Of a stretch of DNA of 64,000 bases, positions 1 to 9,245 are shown one piece after another. Position numbers and translations under genes: made by a program. The notes beneath the pieces are model-generated. The model searched no databases and was not told where the DNA came from. It saw only the letters and a list, made by a program, of their open reading frames with translations. Every line of letters starts with the position of its first letter. Within the stretch, counting starts at the first letter, position 1. The DNA is from Bradyrhizobium sp. CCBAU 51765 (GTDB taxonomy: Bacteria > Pseudomonadota > Alphaproteobacteria > Rhizobiales > Xanthobacteraceae), in contig NZ_CP030038.1 in the NCBI RefSeq assembly GCF_015291725.1, positions 1,973,001 to 2,037,000 of the forward strand. Direction: 5' to 3'.

Positions 1-393
1 TCCGGCGCCCTCGATCGCATCGAGGCTGACATCGATCCCGGTGCGCTGCTTGCGCGCGACCGCGTGAGACCAGGTGGCGAACTCATCGGTCCAGGCTTCG
101 ATCGCGTAGACATATTGGCCGGGCTCAACGGGCGTGAACGCACCGGACCAGCGGTCATTGCCGTGATGGGTCATCGGTTCGCTCCGCCATTCGCGCTCCT
201 GCTCGCGGCGCCAGATCAGGGCGGCGGCGATCACGGCGTCGCCGCCGCGATAGATGTCGGCCCAGACCTCGACCGGTTCGCCCGCGATCCGCTTCACAGC
301 GAAGCGGCCGCCGTCGATCGAGGGATAGACGTCCTCGATCAGGAAAGCGCTGCCGGCTGCGGCACTTTCGACAGTTTGAATTGTCTTGTTCAC
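1..393 (-). CDS. glgE: alpha-1,4-glucan:maltose-1-phosphate maltosyltransferase, N-terminal part (runs off the window)
   Basis: GlgE extends alpha-1,4-glucans from maltose 1-phosphate in the trehalose-to-glycogen pathway. Only the first 131 codons are in the window; the reading frame stays open to base 1. The visible part is the N-terminal beta-sandwich domain of the family: a stretch reading VYPSIDGGRFAVKR is followed by a GEPVEVWADIYRGG segment, then PMTHHGNDRWSGAF and YAIEAWTDEFATW, all family hallmarks. The best start is a GTG at 393; no clear Shine-Dalgarno is seen, and the frame stays open a little further upstream, so the start is tentative. It is divergent from malQ, which fits a shared glycogen/trehalose locus. 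The catalytic GH13 domain lies outside the window. Confidence 0.85.
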   Translation of the reverse strand, partial: MNKTIQTVESAAAGSAFLIEDVYPSIDGGRFAVKRIAGEPVEVWADIYRGGDAVIAAALIWRREQEREWRSEPMTHHGNDRWSGAFTPVEPGQYVYAIEAWTDEFATWSHAVARKQRTGIDVSLDAIEGAG

Positions 394-436
394 GGTGATG
401 CCATTGACAAGAAAGCAGGAGCCCGTTTCCCTTGCC

Positions 437-490
437 GGGAACCGACGCTTGGTATCATTATAGAAAGCCGCTTGTGTGTCATTGGTTCCC
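437..490. promoter_or_regulatory. inverted repeat in the glgE-malQ divergent intergenic region
   Basis: Bases 394-597 separate the divergent glgE and malQ starts. They hold GGGAACC (437-443) and its perfect complement GGTTCCC (484-490), followed by a second GGGGAAC (492-498). The arrangement could be a regulator site serving both genes or a hairpin in a leader. No convincing -35/-10 pair was found. The functional call is inference. Confidence 0.25.
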
Positions 491-597
491 TGGGGAACGG
501 CAAGCGCAGTTTGCGAGTTACCCCTGACTAACCTCTTCCGCGACCTCGTTAAAATCGATGCCCTTGGCCAAACAATGGCCTGCAAGCTGCGTGCCGA

Positions 598-2559
598 ATG
601 GATCTTTTAGCTCAAGCCCGGATCAAGGGCGTTCAATCCGAATTCGTTGACGCCCTCGGCAAGTTGCGGGTCACCGCGCCCGAGGCGCTCAAATCCATCC
701 TCGACGCCCTGCCGGAGAGGCGGGTCTACCGCTTCGTCAGCGGGCCGGTCGTGGTCCGCGCATTGGGGCATCCGCGCACGGAATTGGCGGCCATCGGTGC
801 GCCGCCGCTGCAATGGAAAATCCACGGCAACGGCAATGTGATCGCCCAGGGCGAGACACGCGAGCCCGTGATCGCCTGGCCCGCCGGCCTGGCGCTCGGG
901 TATCACAGATTGACACTGACCGATGCCGAAGGCGTGACGGAAGAGGTGCCGATGATCGTGGCGCCCGAGCGCGCCTTCAGCGGCGATTTCGACCGCGGCT
1001 GGCTGCTCGCCGTCCAGCTCTACAGCGTCCGTTCGGACCGCAATTGGGGCATCGGCGACTTCACCGACCTCGCAGGCCTGGTCCGGCTTGCCAAGCAGCT
1101 CGGGGCCGACGGCGTCGGACTCAATCCGCTGCATGTCCTGTTCGACGACCACCCGGCCGATTGCAGCCCCTATTCGCCGAACAGCCGGCTTTTCCTCAAT
1201 CCGCTCTATATCGACGTCGAGGCGATTCCCGAATTCTCGGCAGACCACGTGCCCGACGCGGCCGCAACGGCCGCCCGCCTGCGCGAAGGTGACCGCGTCC
1301 CTTATGCCGACATGGCGGCGTTGAAATGGCGGGGTCTTCGCGCCGCCTTTGACAGCTTCGTGACAAACGCGAGCGAGGCGCGCCGCAAGGCGTTTGACGC
1401 CTTCCGGGCCGCCCGCGCGCCGCTGCTGTCCCGCTTTGCCTGCTTCGAGGTGCTGCGCCATCGCTTCAACGCCCCCTGGTGGGAATGGCCGTCGGAATGG
1501 CAGCAGCCGGATCAGGCGAAATGCGCCGAGCTGCGCAATGGCCCGGACAAGCGCGAGGTCGAGTTCGTCGAATTCGTGCAATGGACCGCCGATAGCCAGC
1601 TGCATGCCGCCAAGGAGCTCGGCAGCCGGCTCGGCATGCGGGTCGGGCTGTATCTCGACGTCGCCGTCGGCGTGCAGTCCAACGGCTTCGATGCCTGGAA
1701 CGAGCAGACGGCGATTTCCCGCCATCTCGCCGTCGGCGCACCGCCCGACGTGCTCAACACCATCGGCCAGGACTGGGGTCTCGCCGGCTTCAACGCCGGG
1801 GGGCTCGAGGCGCAGTCCTTCGTGCCGTTCGCGGACATGCTCGCGGCGTCGATGCGCCATGCCGGCGCCATCCGGCTCGATCACGTGCTCGGCCTGAAGC
1901 GGCTCTATCTGGTGCCGCGCGGCTTCAAGCCCGACAACGGCGCCTATGTGCAGATGCCGTTCGAGGCGCTGCTGGCAGCCGTGGCGCGCGAGAGCGCGGC
2001 CCATCGATGCATCGTGATCGGCGAGGACCTCGGCACCGTGCCTGAAGGCTTTCGCGAGATGATGCAGGATTTCGGCATCTGGTCCTATCTCGTCATGATG
2101 TTCGAGCGCGACGATGCCGGCCATTTCCGCAATGTCGACCACTACAGGCCCAATGCGCTGGTCACGCTGAACACGCATGACCTGTCGACCTATGCCGGCT
2201 GGCGCTCCTTCAGCGATCTCAAGATGAAGCGCTCGCTCGGGCTCGATCCCGGCGAGAACGACCAGGCGCGCTGGGATGCGCTCGGCAGGCTCGACGAGAT
2301 CCTGCGCCAGAACGGGATTCGAGCGAACGACCTCTATTCGGTGCTCGCCTTCCTGTCGCGCACGCCGTCCCGGCTGCTCGCGGTGTCGATGGAAGATCTG
2401 CTGGGCGTGATCGACCAGCCCAACATTCCAGGCACGATCGACGAGCACCCGAACTGGCGCCAGCGCCTTCCTGTTGCGCTCGACAAGATCGCGTCCAGGA
2501 TCGACCTCGCGGCCTTGAAGGCCGCGACGCGGGAACGTTCATTGCCCGGCGGGAGTTGA
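598..2559 (+). CDS. malQ: 4-alpha-glucanotransferase (GH77)
   Basis: Transfers alpha-1,4-glucan segments between maltodextrins during cytoplasmic glycogen/maltodextrin turnover. The 653-residue product is a GH77 enzyme with an extra N-terminal region of about 130 residues before the TIM barrel, as in proteobacterial MalQ. The GH77 catalytic triad is readable: nucleophile Asp about 428 in AIRLDHVLGL, acid/base Glu about 476 in VIGEDLGTVP, and Asp about 528 in LNTHDLST. The ATG at 598 is the first in frame. The next gene, a GH15 enzyme, begins 31 bp after the stop, so the two probably share a transcript. Both use alpha-glucans, consistent with the divergent glgE. Confidence 0.93.
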   Translation: MDLLAQARIKGVQSEFVDALGKLRVTAPEALKSILDALPERRVYRFVSGPVVVRALGHPRTELAAIGAPPLQWKIHGNGNVIAQGETREPVIAWPAGLALGYHRLTLTDAEGVTEEVPMIVAPERAFSGDFDRGWLLAVQLYSVRSDRNWGIGDFTDLAGLVRLAKQLGADGVGLNPLHVLFDDHPADCSPYSPNSRLFLNPLYIDVEAIPEFSADHVPDAAATAARLREGDRVPYADMAALKWRGLRAAFDSFVTNASEARRKAFDAFRAARAPLLSRFACFEVLRHRFNAPWWEWPSEWQQPDQAKCAELRNGPDKREVEFVEFVQWTADSQLHAAKELGSRLGMRVGLYLDVAVGVQSNGFDAWNEQTAISRHLAVGAPPDVLNTIGQDWGLAGFNAGGLEAQSFVPFADMLAASMRHAGAIRLDHVLGLKRLYLVPRGFKPDNGAYVQMPFEALLAAVARESAAHRCIVIGEDLGTVPEGFREMMQDFGIWSYLVMMFERDDAGHFRNVDHYRPNALVTLNTHDLSTYAGWRSFSDLKMKRSLGLDPGENDQARWDALGRLDEILRQNGIRANDLYSVLAFLSRTPSRLLAVSMEDLLGVIDQPNIPGTIDEHPNWRQRLPVALDKIASRIDLAALKAATRERSLPGGS

Positions 2560-2590
2560 ACGGCCGGGGTTTCCCAGGGTTTGCACGACA

Positions 2591-4393
2591 TTGTCTCAGA
2601 GGATCGAGGACTATGCGCTGATCGGCGATTGCGAGACCGCGGCGCTGGTCGGGCGCAACGGCTCGATCGACTGGCTGTGCTGGCCTGCCTTCGATTCCGA
2701 CGCCTGCTTTGCCGCCATCCTCGGCACGCACAAGAACGGACGCTGGCTGATCGCGCCGAGCGAGACCGTGCCCCGCATCTCGCGGCGATATCTCGGCAAT
2801 ACCCTCATTCTCGAAACGCGTTTTGAGACGAAGAGCGGCACCGTCGCGCTGATCGACTTCATGCCGCCGCGCGGCAAGGCGTCGGACATCGTGCGGCTGG
2901 TCCGCGGCATCCGTGGCACCGTGAAGATGCGGATGGAGCTCGTCATCCGCTTCGGCTTCGGCGTGGACATTCCCTGGGTGCGACGGATCGACCATTCCTT
3001 GATGGCCATCGCCGGCCAGGACATGACGGTGTTGCGCACGCCGGTCGAGACCCGCGGCGAGGACCTGACCACCGTCTCCGACTTCGAGGTGAAGGAAGGC
3101 GAGACCGTGCCTTTCGTGCTGACTTACGGTCCCTCGCATCTTGACCCGCCTGCGCCGATCGATCCGGAGCTGGCGCTTCAGGAGACCGAGAAGTTCTGGC
3201 AGGACTGGTGCAGCCGTTGCACCCGCGACGGCGAATACCAGGAGCTCGTCCTGCGCTCGCTGATCACGCTGAAGGCGCTGACCTTCGCGCCGACCGGCGG
3301 CATCGTCGCGGCACCCACCACCTCCTTGCCGGAAAAGCTCGGGGGCAGCAGGAACTGGGATTATCGTTTCTGCTGGCTGCGCGACGCCACCTTCACGCTG
3401 CTGGCGCTGATGAACTCGGGCTACACCGAGGAAGCCTTGGCCTGGCACAATTGGCTGCTGCGCGCGGCCGCCGGATCGCCTTCGAACATGCAGATCATGT
3501 ACGGCATCTGGGGCCAGCGACGGCTTCTGGAATGGGAGGCGGGCTGGCTCGGCGGCTACGAGGGTGCGCAGCCGGTGCGTGTCGGCAACGCCGCGCATGC
3601 GCAGCTCCAGCTCGACGTCTACGGCGAGTTGATCGATGCCTTTCACCAGTCGCGCATGGCCAAGCTCCAGCTCGACGACGAGACCTGGGCGCTGGAATGC
3701 GCCGTGCTCAATCATCTGGCCGAGGTCTGGGACCGGCCCGATCACGGCATCTGGGAGCGGCGCGGACAGCCCAAGCACTACGTCTTCTCCAAGGTGATGA
3801 CCTGGGTCGCATTCGATCGCGGCATCAAGAGCGCCGAGACGTTTGGCTTCAAGGCGCCGCTGCTGCACTGGCGCACCCTGCGCGAGGCGATTCATCGCGA
3901 CGTCTGCAACAGGGGATTTGACGCGCAGGAGAATGCCTTCGTCGAATCCTACGGCTCGAAACTGCTCGATGCCAGCGTGCTGCTGCTGCCGGCCGTCGGC
4001 TTCCTGCCGGCGTCCGATCCGCGCATCCGCGGCACCATCGCCTCCGTCGAGAAATGCCTGATGCGCGACGGTTTCGTGCTGCGGCACGATCCGCGCGAGC
4101 TGCCGGCGGACCAGCCGCCGCTCGAAGGTGCGTTCCTGGCCTGCAGCCTGTGGCTGGCCGACGCCTACGTGCTGTCAGGCGATCTCGACAAGGCGCAGGA
4201 ATTGTTCGATCGCGTGGTCGGGGTCGCGAACGATGTCGGGCTGCTCGCCGAGGAATACGACTCCGTGGCCCGCCGCCAAACCGGCAACTTCCCGCAGGCG
4301 CTGACCCACATCGCGCTGATCAACACCGCGCATAACCTGTCGGCGGCGAGACAGGAGAGCGAGAAGCCGGCGGTGCAACGGTCGAAGCAGTGA
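2591..4393 (+). CDS. glycoside hydrolase family 15 protein (glucoamylase/trehalase-like)
   Basis: 600-residue cytoplasmic GH15-type protein with no signal peptide. The N-terminal beta-sandwich begins IEDYALIGDCETAALVGR and SIDWLCWPAFDSDACFA, the usual bacterial GH15 opening. The catalytic alpha/alpha barrel follows, with NWDYRFCWLRDATF around residues 253-266 and the C-terminal LLAEEYD segment, with Glu 554/555 in the place of the family's catalytic base. Members hydrolyse terminal glucose from alpha-glucans or split trehalose; the sequence alone does not decide which. The start chosen is a TTG at 2591, giving the conserved MSQRIEDYALIGD opening; no ATG fits. It lies 31 bp behind malQ. Confidence 0.88.
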   Translation: MSQRIEDYALIGDCETAALVGRNGSIDWLCWPAFDSDACFAAILGTHKNGRWLIAPSETVPRISRRYLGNTLILETRFETKSGTVALIDFMPPRGKASDIVRLVRGIRGTVKMRMELVIRFGFGVDIPWVRRIDHSLMAIAGQDMTVLRTPVETRGEDLTTVSDFEVKEGETVPFVLTYGPSHLDPPAPIDPELALQETEKFWQDWCSRCTRDGEYQELVLRSLITLKALTFAPTGGIVAAPTTSLPEKLGGSRNWDYRFCWLRDATFTLLALMNSGYTEEALAWHNWLLRAAAGSPSNMQIMYGIWGQRRLLEWEAGWLGGYEGAQPVRVGNAAHAQLQLDVYGELIDAFHQSRMAKLQLDDETWALECAVLNHLAEVWDRPDHGIWERRGQPKHYVFSKVMTWVAFDRGIKSAETFGFKAPLLHWRTLREAIHRDVCNRGFDAQENAFVESYGSKLLDASVLLLPAVGFLPASDPRIRGTIASVEKCLMRDGFVLRHDPRELPADQPPLEGAFLACSLWLADAYVLSGDLDKAQELFDRVVGVANDVGLLAEEYDSVARRQTGNFPQALTHIALINTAHNLSAARQESEKPAVQRSKQ

Positions 4394-4433
4394 ATTTGGA
4401 TAACCGGGATTGTATCCACAGCGAAGCTGCGCT

Positions 4434-4551
4434 CCCTCCCCCGCTTGCGGGGGAGGGCTGGGGAGAGGGTATCTCCACTCGCGAGAATCCCCAAGAGGAG
4501 AGAACCCTCACCCGCCGCTGCGCGGCGACCTCTCCCGCAAGCGGGAGAGGT
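4434..4551. repeat. 118-bp double-hairpin intergenic repeat, copy 1
   Basis: The element is bounded by two perfect 11-bp hairpins with 2-nt loops: CCCTCCCCCGC/GCGGGGGAGGG (4434-4457) and ACCTCTCCCGC/GCGGGAGAGGT (4528-4551). It sits between the convergent GH15 and HAD genes, so it may act as a bidirectional terminator. An inverted copy of identical length lies at 59428-59545, with clear similarity in the 70 bp between the hairpins. Confidence 0.85.
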
Positions 4552-4597
4552 TACAGCGAGCTCGCGGCTTGATCCGCCCGTTCAAGGCCAATTAGTT

Positions 4598-5410
4598 CTA
4601 GCCCACCCCATTCCACTTCAGGATCATCTCCATCGCCTCCGCAAAACCGTCCTGCTCGTTGGTCGCGGTGACGTGGGTGGCCTGGTCCTTGACATTGTCG
4701 GCGGCGTTGCCCATGGCGATCGAGGTGCCGCTGACGCGGAACATGGCGAGGTCGTTCTGCATGTCGCCGATGGTGGCGACCGCGCCGGTCGCAATGCCCA
4801 GGCGCTTGGCCATGGCCTCGACGAAGGTGCCCTTGTCGAAGCCGGGTGGGGTGATGTCGAGATAGTAGGTCTGCGAGCGCACCGCGGTGGCTTCGCTGCC
4901 CAGCGCCTCCTGCATCGCCTTCTCGCAAGCCGCGAGCCCTGCCGCATCGGCACTGGCGCCGACGATCTTGCAAGCGCTCGAGAGGTAGGGCGAGAAATCG
5001 GACACGATGGTGGGGTCGGCGCGGATCGTGTGCTGCTCGTGGGCGACGTAGCTGCCGCTGGGATTGTCGATCAGCCATTTGTCGGTGGTGAACAGCCAGA
5101 TGTCGGCGCCGAATTCGCGGAGGATCTGCAAGGACCGCTCGGCCGCGCGCGCGGGAATCAGGTGCTGCTCGACCGGCCTCATCTCGGGATCGACGATCGA
5201 GGAGCCGTTGAACGGGCCGACCGGCAGCCACAGCGCCAGCGGCTCGATCAGGAAGCGCATGCCGATCGCGGGGCGGCTGGAGGTGATGGTGAAGCCGATG
5301 CCGGCCTGATGCAGCCGCTGCACCGCGCCTCGCGCGCGTTCGGTCAGCGTCTTGTCCTTGGTCAACAGCGTGCCGTCGACATCGGAGACCACGAGTGAGA
5401 TTTGCGTCAT
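4598..5410 (-). CDS. Cof-type HAD-IIB family phosphatase
   Basis: 270-residue haloacid-dehalogenase phosphatase of the Cof/YidA type, which usually dephosphorylates sugar phosphates or other small phosphates. Motif I is SDVDGTLL with nucleophile Asp 10 and Asp 12. Motif IV is IGDMQNDLAMF near residues 206-216, and the C2B cap lies between. The ATG at 5410 overlaps the gntK stop by 4 bp (ATGA), showing translational coupling. It is the last gene of the tal-pgi-gnd-zwf-pgl-gntK operon, so a sugar phosphate of the pentose-phosphate or gluconate route is a reasonable substrate, but that is inference. The 118-bp repeat lies just downstream. Confidence 0.88.
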   Translation of the reverse strand: MTQISLVVSDVDGTLLTKDKTLTERARGAVQRLHQAGIGFTITSSRPAIGMRFLIEPLALWLPVGPFNGSSIVDPEMRPVEQHLIPARAAERSLQILREFGADIWLFTTDKWLIDNPSGSYVAHEQHTIRADPTIVSDFSPYLSSACKIVGASADAAGLAACEKAMQEALGSEATAVRSQTYYLDITPPGFDKGTFVEAMAKRLGIATGAVATIGDMQNDLAMFRVSGTSIAMGNAADNVKDQATHVTATNEQDGFAEAMEMILKWNGVG

Positions 5411-5949
5411 GGCAGGACCTTGGGTATCGCGCCGCCCAGCTTCAATTGGCGCACCACGCCGTCCACGATCGCTTCGACGGATTCGTCGATCGAGACGGTG
5501 ACGACGTGCTCGCTGGCCTCGGGCGGCTCCAGCGTGTTGAATTGGCTCGCGAGCAGCTCCGGCGGCATGAAGTGCCCCTTGCGATGCGCCAGCCGTTCGG
5601 CGATCAGCTCCTTCGTGCCCTTCAGGAAGACGAAGCGGACGTCGTCGCGACCGCGCAGCAGCACGTCGCGATAGGTATGCTTCAGCGCCGAGCAGGCGAT
5701 GATGACGTGCTCGCCGCGTCCGCACACGCGCGCGATCTCGTCGGCGATGGCATTGAGCCAGGGCCAGCGGTCTTCGTCGGTGAGCGGATGGCCGGCCCGC
5801 ATCTTCTCGACGTTGCTGGCGGGATGGAAGCTGTCGCCGTCCTCGAAACGCCAGCCGAGCCGCTCGCCGAGCGCCTTGGCAACCGTGCTCTTGCCCGAAC
5901 CCGACACGCCCATCACGATCAATGCACAAGGTGCTTCAGCGCGGCCCAC
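5407..5949 (-). CDS. gntK: gluconokinase
   Basis: Phosphorylates gluconate to 6-phosphogluconate. The 180-residue protein has the P-loop MGVSGSGKST (residues 13-22), DGDSFHP and the ALKHTYRDVLL segment of thermoresistant GntK-type kinases. The start is the GTG at 5949: a strong GGAGG lies 6 nt upstream, and the frame upstream shows no kinase sequence. It overlaps the end of pgl by 14 bp and the HAD gene by 4 bp. Within a pentose-phosphate operon its role is to feed gluconate, possibly made in the periplasm by PQQ-dependent glucose dehydrogenase, into 6-phosphogluconate. The PQQ connection is inference. Confidence 0.92.
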   Translation of the reverse strand: MGRAEAPCALIVMGVSGSGKSTVAKALGERLGWRFEDGDSFHPASNVEKMRAGHPLTDEDRWPWLNAIADEIARVCGRGEHVIIACSALKHTYRDVLLRGRDDVRFVFLKGTKELIAERLAHRKGHFMPPELLASQFNTLEPPEASEHVVTVSIDESVEAIVDGVVRQLKLGGAIPKVLP

Positions 5950-6685
5950 GAAATTCCTCCGGAAGCGCGGCCTGGTCGACCAGCCAGACGGTCTCGCCAT
6001 TCGAGCGCGCGCGCAAGGCCGGCAGATTCTCGCCATTGAGCAGGCGCGTCAAGATCGGTTGCTTGTCGTGACCGGCAATCTCGAACAGCATCTCGCGGCA
6101 GGAGGCCAGAACGGGCAGGGTGAGCGAGACCCGCGGCACGAAGGGCGCGACATTGGCCCTGGCGACGCCGACGACCCAGCGTCGGGTCTCTTCTATCTCG
6201 GGATAACCCGGAAATAGCGAAGCGGTGTGACCGTCCGGCCCGGCGCCCATCAGGACGAGATCGAACAGCGGGCGCTGCGGATCGAGCCGGTCTGCGCCAT
6301 AAAAGGCCTGCAGCTCGCGTGCATAGGCGTCAGCGCCGGCATCCGGATTCTCGGCCGTGGTCGGAATCGGGTGGATATGGCCGGCGGGCGCATTGCGATC
6401 GAGAAACGCCGTGCGCGCGATGGCCATGTTGTTGAGCGGATCGCTCTCGGGCACGAAGCGCTCGTCGCCGATGAACCAGTGCACGCGGTCCCACGGAATC
6501 CGGCCGCGCCAGGCCTCGCTGCCGAGCAACTGATAGAGCTTCTTCGGGCTGGAGCCGCCGGTGAGGCAGATCGCGATCCGTCCGGGATTGGCCGCGATCC
6601 GCGCCATCACCCGTTCGGCCGCGGCGCGGGCGAGAGCTTCGGCATCAGCTTCGACGATCAGCTTCGGCTGGTCGGCCGCGGCCAT
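5936..6685 (-). CDS. pgl: 6-phosphogluconolactonase
   Basis: Hydrolyses 6-phosphogluconolactone, the product of Zwf, to 6-phosphogluconate. The 249-residue protein shows the DevB/Pgl signature: LTGGSSPKKLY, WFIGDERFVP and LMGAGPDGHTASLFPG. The ATG at 6685 overlaps the zwf stop (TGATG); a GTG one codon upstream is also possible. It is in the expected place, directly after zwf, with stop-start coupling at both ends. No signal peptide is seen, so it acts in the cytoplasm. Confidence 0.95.
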   Translation of the reverse strand: MAAADQPKLIVEADAEALARAAAERVMARIAANPGRIAICLTGGSSPKKLYQLLGSEAWRGRIPWDRVHWFIGDERFVPESDPLNNMAIARTAFLDRNAPAGHIHPIPTTAENPDAGADAYARELQAFYGADRLDPQRPLFDLVLMGAGPDGHTASLFPGYPEIEETRRWVVGVARANVAPFVPRVSLTLPVLASCREMLFEIAGHDKQPILTRLLNGENLPALRARSNGETVWLVDQAALPEEFRGPR

Positions 6686-8196
6686 CACGAGTATTTCCGC
6701 CAGCTTCGCCCGTCGCGCCGCAGCAGCTCATCGGCGCAGGCGGGGCCGTCGCTGCCGGCTTCATAGGTTTCGATGCCGTTGGTGCCGGCGCTTGTCCAGG
6801 CGTCCAGGAACGGCTGCACCGCCTGCCAGCCGGCCTCGACGCCGTCAGCGCGCTGGAACAGGATATTGTCGCCGATCATGCAGTCGTAGATCAGCGTCTC
6901 GTAGCCGGTCGAGGGATCGGCGCGGAAATAGTCGCCGTAGCGGAATTTCATCTCAACGCCGTCGATGGTGACGCTCGGTCCGGGGATCTTGGCGTTGAAC
7001 TGAAGCTCGATGGTCTCGGTGGGCGCGATGCCGATGGTGAGGAAGTTCTGCGACAGGCGGTCGACCGCCGTGCCTGAGAACATCGACAGCGGCGCCTGCT
7101 TGAACTTGATCGCGACTTCCGTGCGCTTGTGCGCCAGCGCCTTGCCCGTGCGCAGATAGAACGGCACGCCGGCCCAGCGCCAATTGTCGATCATCAGCTT
7201 GAGTGCGACATAGGTCTCGGTGGTGCTGCCCGGCTTGACGTCCGGGGTCTTGCGATAGTCCGGAATCTCCTCATCGCCGATGCGGCCGGCGAGATATTGC
7301 GCGCGCACCGAGCTCCTCAGCGCTTCCTCCCGGCTTGGCCGCTGGATCGCGGTGAGCACCTCGGCCTTCTCGGAGCGAACCGAATGGGCATCGAAACGCG
7401 TCGGCGGCTCCATCGCGACCAGCGACATCAGCTGGAACAGGTGGTTCGGCACCATGTCGCGCAAGGCACCGGTGGCATCATAGAAGCCGCCGCGATGGCC
7501 GACGCCGAGCTTCTCCTCCACCGTGATCTGGATGTGGTCGATGTGGTTGCGATTCCAGATCGGCTCGAACATGCCGTTGGCGAAGCGCAGCACCAGGATG
7601 TTCTGCACGGTCTCCTTGCCGAGATAGTGATCGATCCGGTAGATCTGGTGTTCGTCCATGATCTTCAGGAGCTCGGCGTTGAGCGCGCGGGCCGAGGCGA
7701 GATCGGTGCCGAACGGCTTCTCGATCACCAGCCGCCGCCAGGCGCCGTTCTCCTTCATCAATCCGGTGCGGCCGAGCTCCCGCGCGGTCGGCGCGAATGC
7801 AGCCGGCGGAGTCGCGAGGTAGAACAGGCGGTTGCCGCCGGTGCCTTGCGAGCACTCCAGGGAATCCAGATGCTCGCGCAAACGGTCGAACGACGGCGGG
7901 TCCTTCGGATCGGCCTCGACGAAGGTGACGCATTGCAGCAGCTGCCTGGCGATGTCATCGTCGACAGGCCGCGTCGCAAATTCGCGCAGGCCCTTCATCA
8001 GGCTGTCGCGCAGCTCGTCATCCGACTGGCTCTTGCGGGCGACGCCGACGACGCAGAATTTTTCCGGCAACAGATTCTCGGCCGCCAGATTGTACAGCGA
8101 TGGCATCACCAGCCGATGGGTGAGGTCGCCGGTCACGCCAAAGATGACGAAGGCGCAATTTTCCGGCTTGCGCTTTGGCTGCGGGTCTTTTGTCAC
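6685..8196 (-). CDS. zwf: glucose-6-phosphate 1-dehydrogenase
   Basis: Oxidises glucose 6-phosphate to 6-phosphogluconolactone with reduction of NAD(P)+. From the GTG at 8196 the product is 503 residues, the normal length. It has the dinucleotide motif FGVTGDLTHR near the N-terminus, EKPFGTD, and the substrate-binding RIDHYLGKE. The longer open frame reaching 8292 would run into gnd and adds non-conserved sequence; the GTG with a GAAGG about 10 nt upstream is preferred. It starts 37 bp after the gnd stop and overlaps pgl by 1 bp. This is the NADPH-generating entry to the oxidative pentose-phosphate and Entner-Doudoroff routes. Confidence 0.95.
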   Translation of the reverse strand: MTKDPQPKRKPENCAFVIFGVTGDLTHRLVMPSLYNLAAENLLPEKFCVVGVARKSQSDDELRDSLMKGLREFATRPVDDDIARQLLQCVTFVEADPKDPPSFDRLREHLDSLECSQGTGGNRLFYLATPPAAFAPTARELGRTGLMKENGAWRRLVIEKPFGTDLASARALNAELLKIMDEHQIYRIDHYLGKETVQNILVLRFANGMFEPIWNRNHIDHIQITVEEKLGVGHRGGFYDATGALRDMVPNHLFQLMSLVAMEPPTRFDAHSVRSEKAEVLTAIQRPSREEALRSSVRAQYLAGRIGDEEIPDYRKTPDVKPGSTTETYVALKLMIDNWRWAGVPFYLRTGKALAHKRTEVAIKFKQAPLSMFSGTAVDRLSQNFLTIGIAPTETIELQFNAKIPGPSVTIDGVEMKFRYGDYFRADPSTGYETLIYDCMIGDNILFQRADGVEAGWQAVQPFLDAWTSAGTNGIETYEAGSDGPACADELLRRDGRSWRKYS

Positions 8197-8233
8197 GAAT
8201 GTTCGGCCTTCGCTTGTTACGTTCTGCTCGATC

Positions 8234-9232
8234 TCATTTGGGCTTCGCCGCGCCCGGCTGCTTCGGCTCCTTGTGGCCGCCGAACCCTGCACGCATCGCA
8301 GAGAGAATTTTTTCGGCGAAGGTGTGTTCCTTGCGGGAACGGAAACGTGTGTAGAGCGCAGCCGTCAAGACTTCGGCTGGCACCGCCTCGTCGATCGCAG
8401 CATTCACGGTCCAGCGGCCTTCGCCGGAATCCTCGACGAAGCCGGAGTACTCCGACAGCTGGGGGCTGTCGGCGAGTGCCGTCGAGGTGAGGTCGAGCAG
8501 CCAGGACGGAATCACGCTGCCGCGCCGCCACACTTCGGCGATGTCGGCGAGATCGAAATCGTAGCGGTGATCCGCCGGCAAGGCCTCGATACTGGCATTC
8601 TTGAGAATGTCGAAACCTTCAGCATAGGCCTGCATCAGGCCGTATTCGATGCCGTTGTGGATCATCTTGACGAAGTGGCCGGCGCCCACCGGGCCGGCAT
8701 GGATGTAGCCCTGCTCGATGCGGGGATCGCGGCCCTCGCGTCCCTCGGTGCGCGGAATGTCGCCGGCGCCGGGCGCGAGCGCGGCGAAGATCGGATCGAG
8801 CCGGTCGACCACCTGCTTCTCGCCGCCGATCATCATGCAGTAACCGCGGTCGAGGCCCCAGACGCCGCCTGACGTGCCGACGTCGACATAGTGGATGCCG
8901 CGCGCCTTCAATGCCTTGCCGCGGCGGACGTCGTCCTGCCAGAAGGTGTTGCCGCCGTCGATGATGACGTCGCCTTCCTGCATCACGCCCGCGATCGTGT
9001 CGATCGTCGTCTCGGTGATGTGTCCCGCAGGCAGCATCACCCAGGCGGTGCGCGGCCGCTCGAGTTTCGAGACGAACTCTTCCAGCGTCGCCGAACCTGT
9101 CGCACCGTCGGCGGCAAGGCCGGCGACGGCCTTGGCGTCCTTGTCGTAGACCACGGTCGAATGTCCGTGTCGCATCAGGCGGCGAACGATGTTGCCGCCC
9201 ATCCGGCCGAGGCCGATCATGCCGAGTTGCAT
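8234..9232 (-). CDS. gnd: 6-phosphogluconate dehydrogenase, decarboxylating (short form)
   Basis: Oxidatively decarboxylates 6-phosphogluconate to ribulose 5-phosphate. At 332 residues it is the short GndA/YqeC-type enzyme rather than the 470-residue form. It has a Rossmann motif at [15 protein letters not shown], the [19 protein letters not shown] loop and the catalytic Lys in [13 protein letters not shown]. The short class is often NAD+-preferring, but coenzyme use cannot be read here. It begins 13 bp after tal-pgi, so it is the second gene of the operon. The product ends in a short Lys/Pro-rich tail. Confidence 0.93.
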   Translation of the reverse strand: MQLGMIGLGRMGGNIVRRLMRHGHSTVVYDKDAKAVAGLAADGATGSATLEEFVSKLERPRTAWVMLPAGHITETTIDTIAGVMQEGDVIIDGGNTFWQDDVRRGKALKARGIHYVDVGTSGGVWGLDRGYCMMIGGEKQVVDRLDPIFAALAPGAGDIPRTEGREGRDPRIEQGYIHAGPVGAGHFVKMIHNGIEYGLMQAYAEGFDILKNASIEALPADHRYDFDLADIAEVWRRGSVIPSWLLDLTSTALADSPQLSEYSGFVEDSGEGRWTVNAAIDEAVPAEVLTAALYTRFRSRKEHTFAEKILSAMRAGFGGHKEPKQPGAAKPK

Positions 9233-9245
9233 GTGAGAGATTCCC

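Noticed and set aside
607..2448. 613-codon open frame antisense to malQ
   Set aside because: Codon content mirrors the third-position GC of malQ and the translation shows no domain; malQ has its full catalytic triad on the other strand.
2219..4087. 622-codon open frame antisense to malQ and the GH15 gene
   Set aside because: It spans two genuine genes on the opposite strand and has no recognisable motif; a GC-driven shadow.
4598..5929. 443-codon frame joining HAD to an upstream region
   Set aside because: The upstream part is gntK in the wrong frame; the HAD domain begins at the ATG 5410, coupled to the gntK stop.
8197..8292. Extended N-terminus for Zwf
   Set aside because: It would overlap gnd and adds non-conserved residues; the GTG at 8196 gives a normal 503-residue enzyme.
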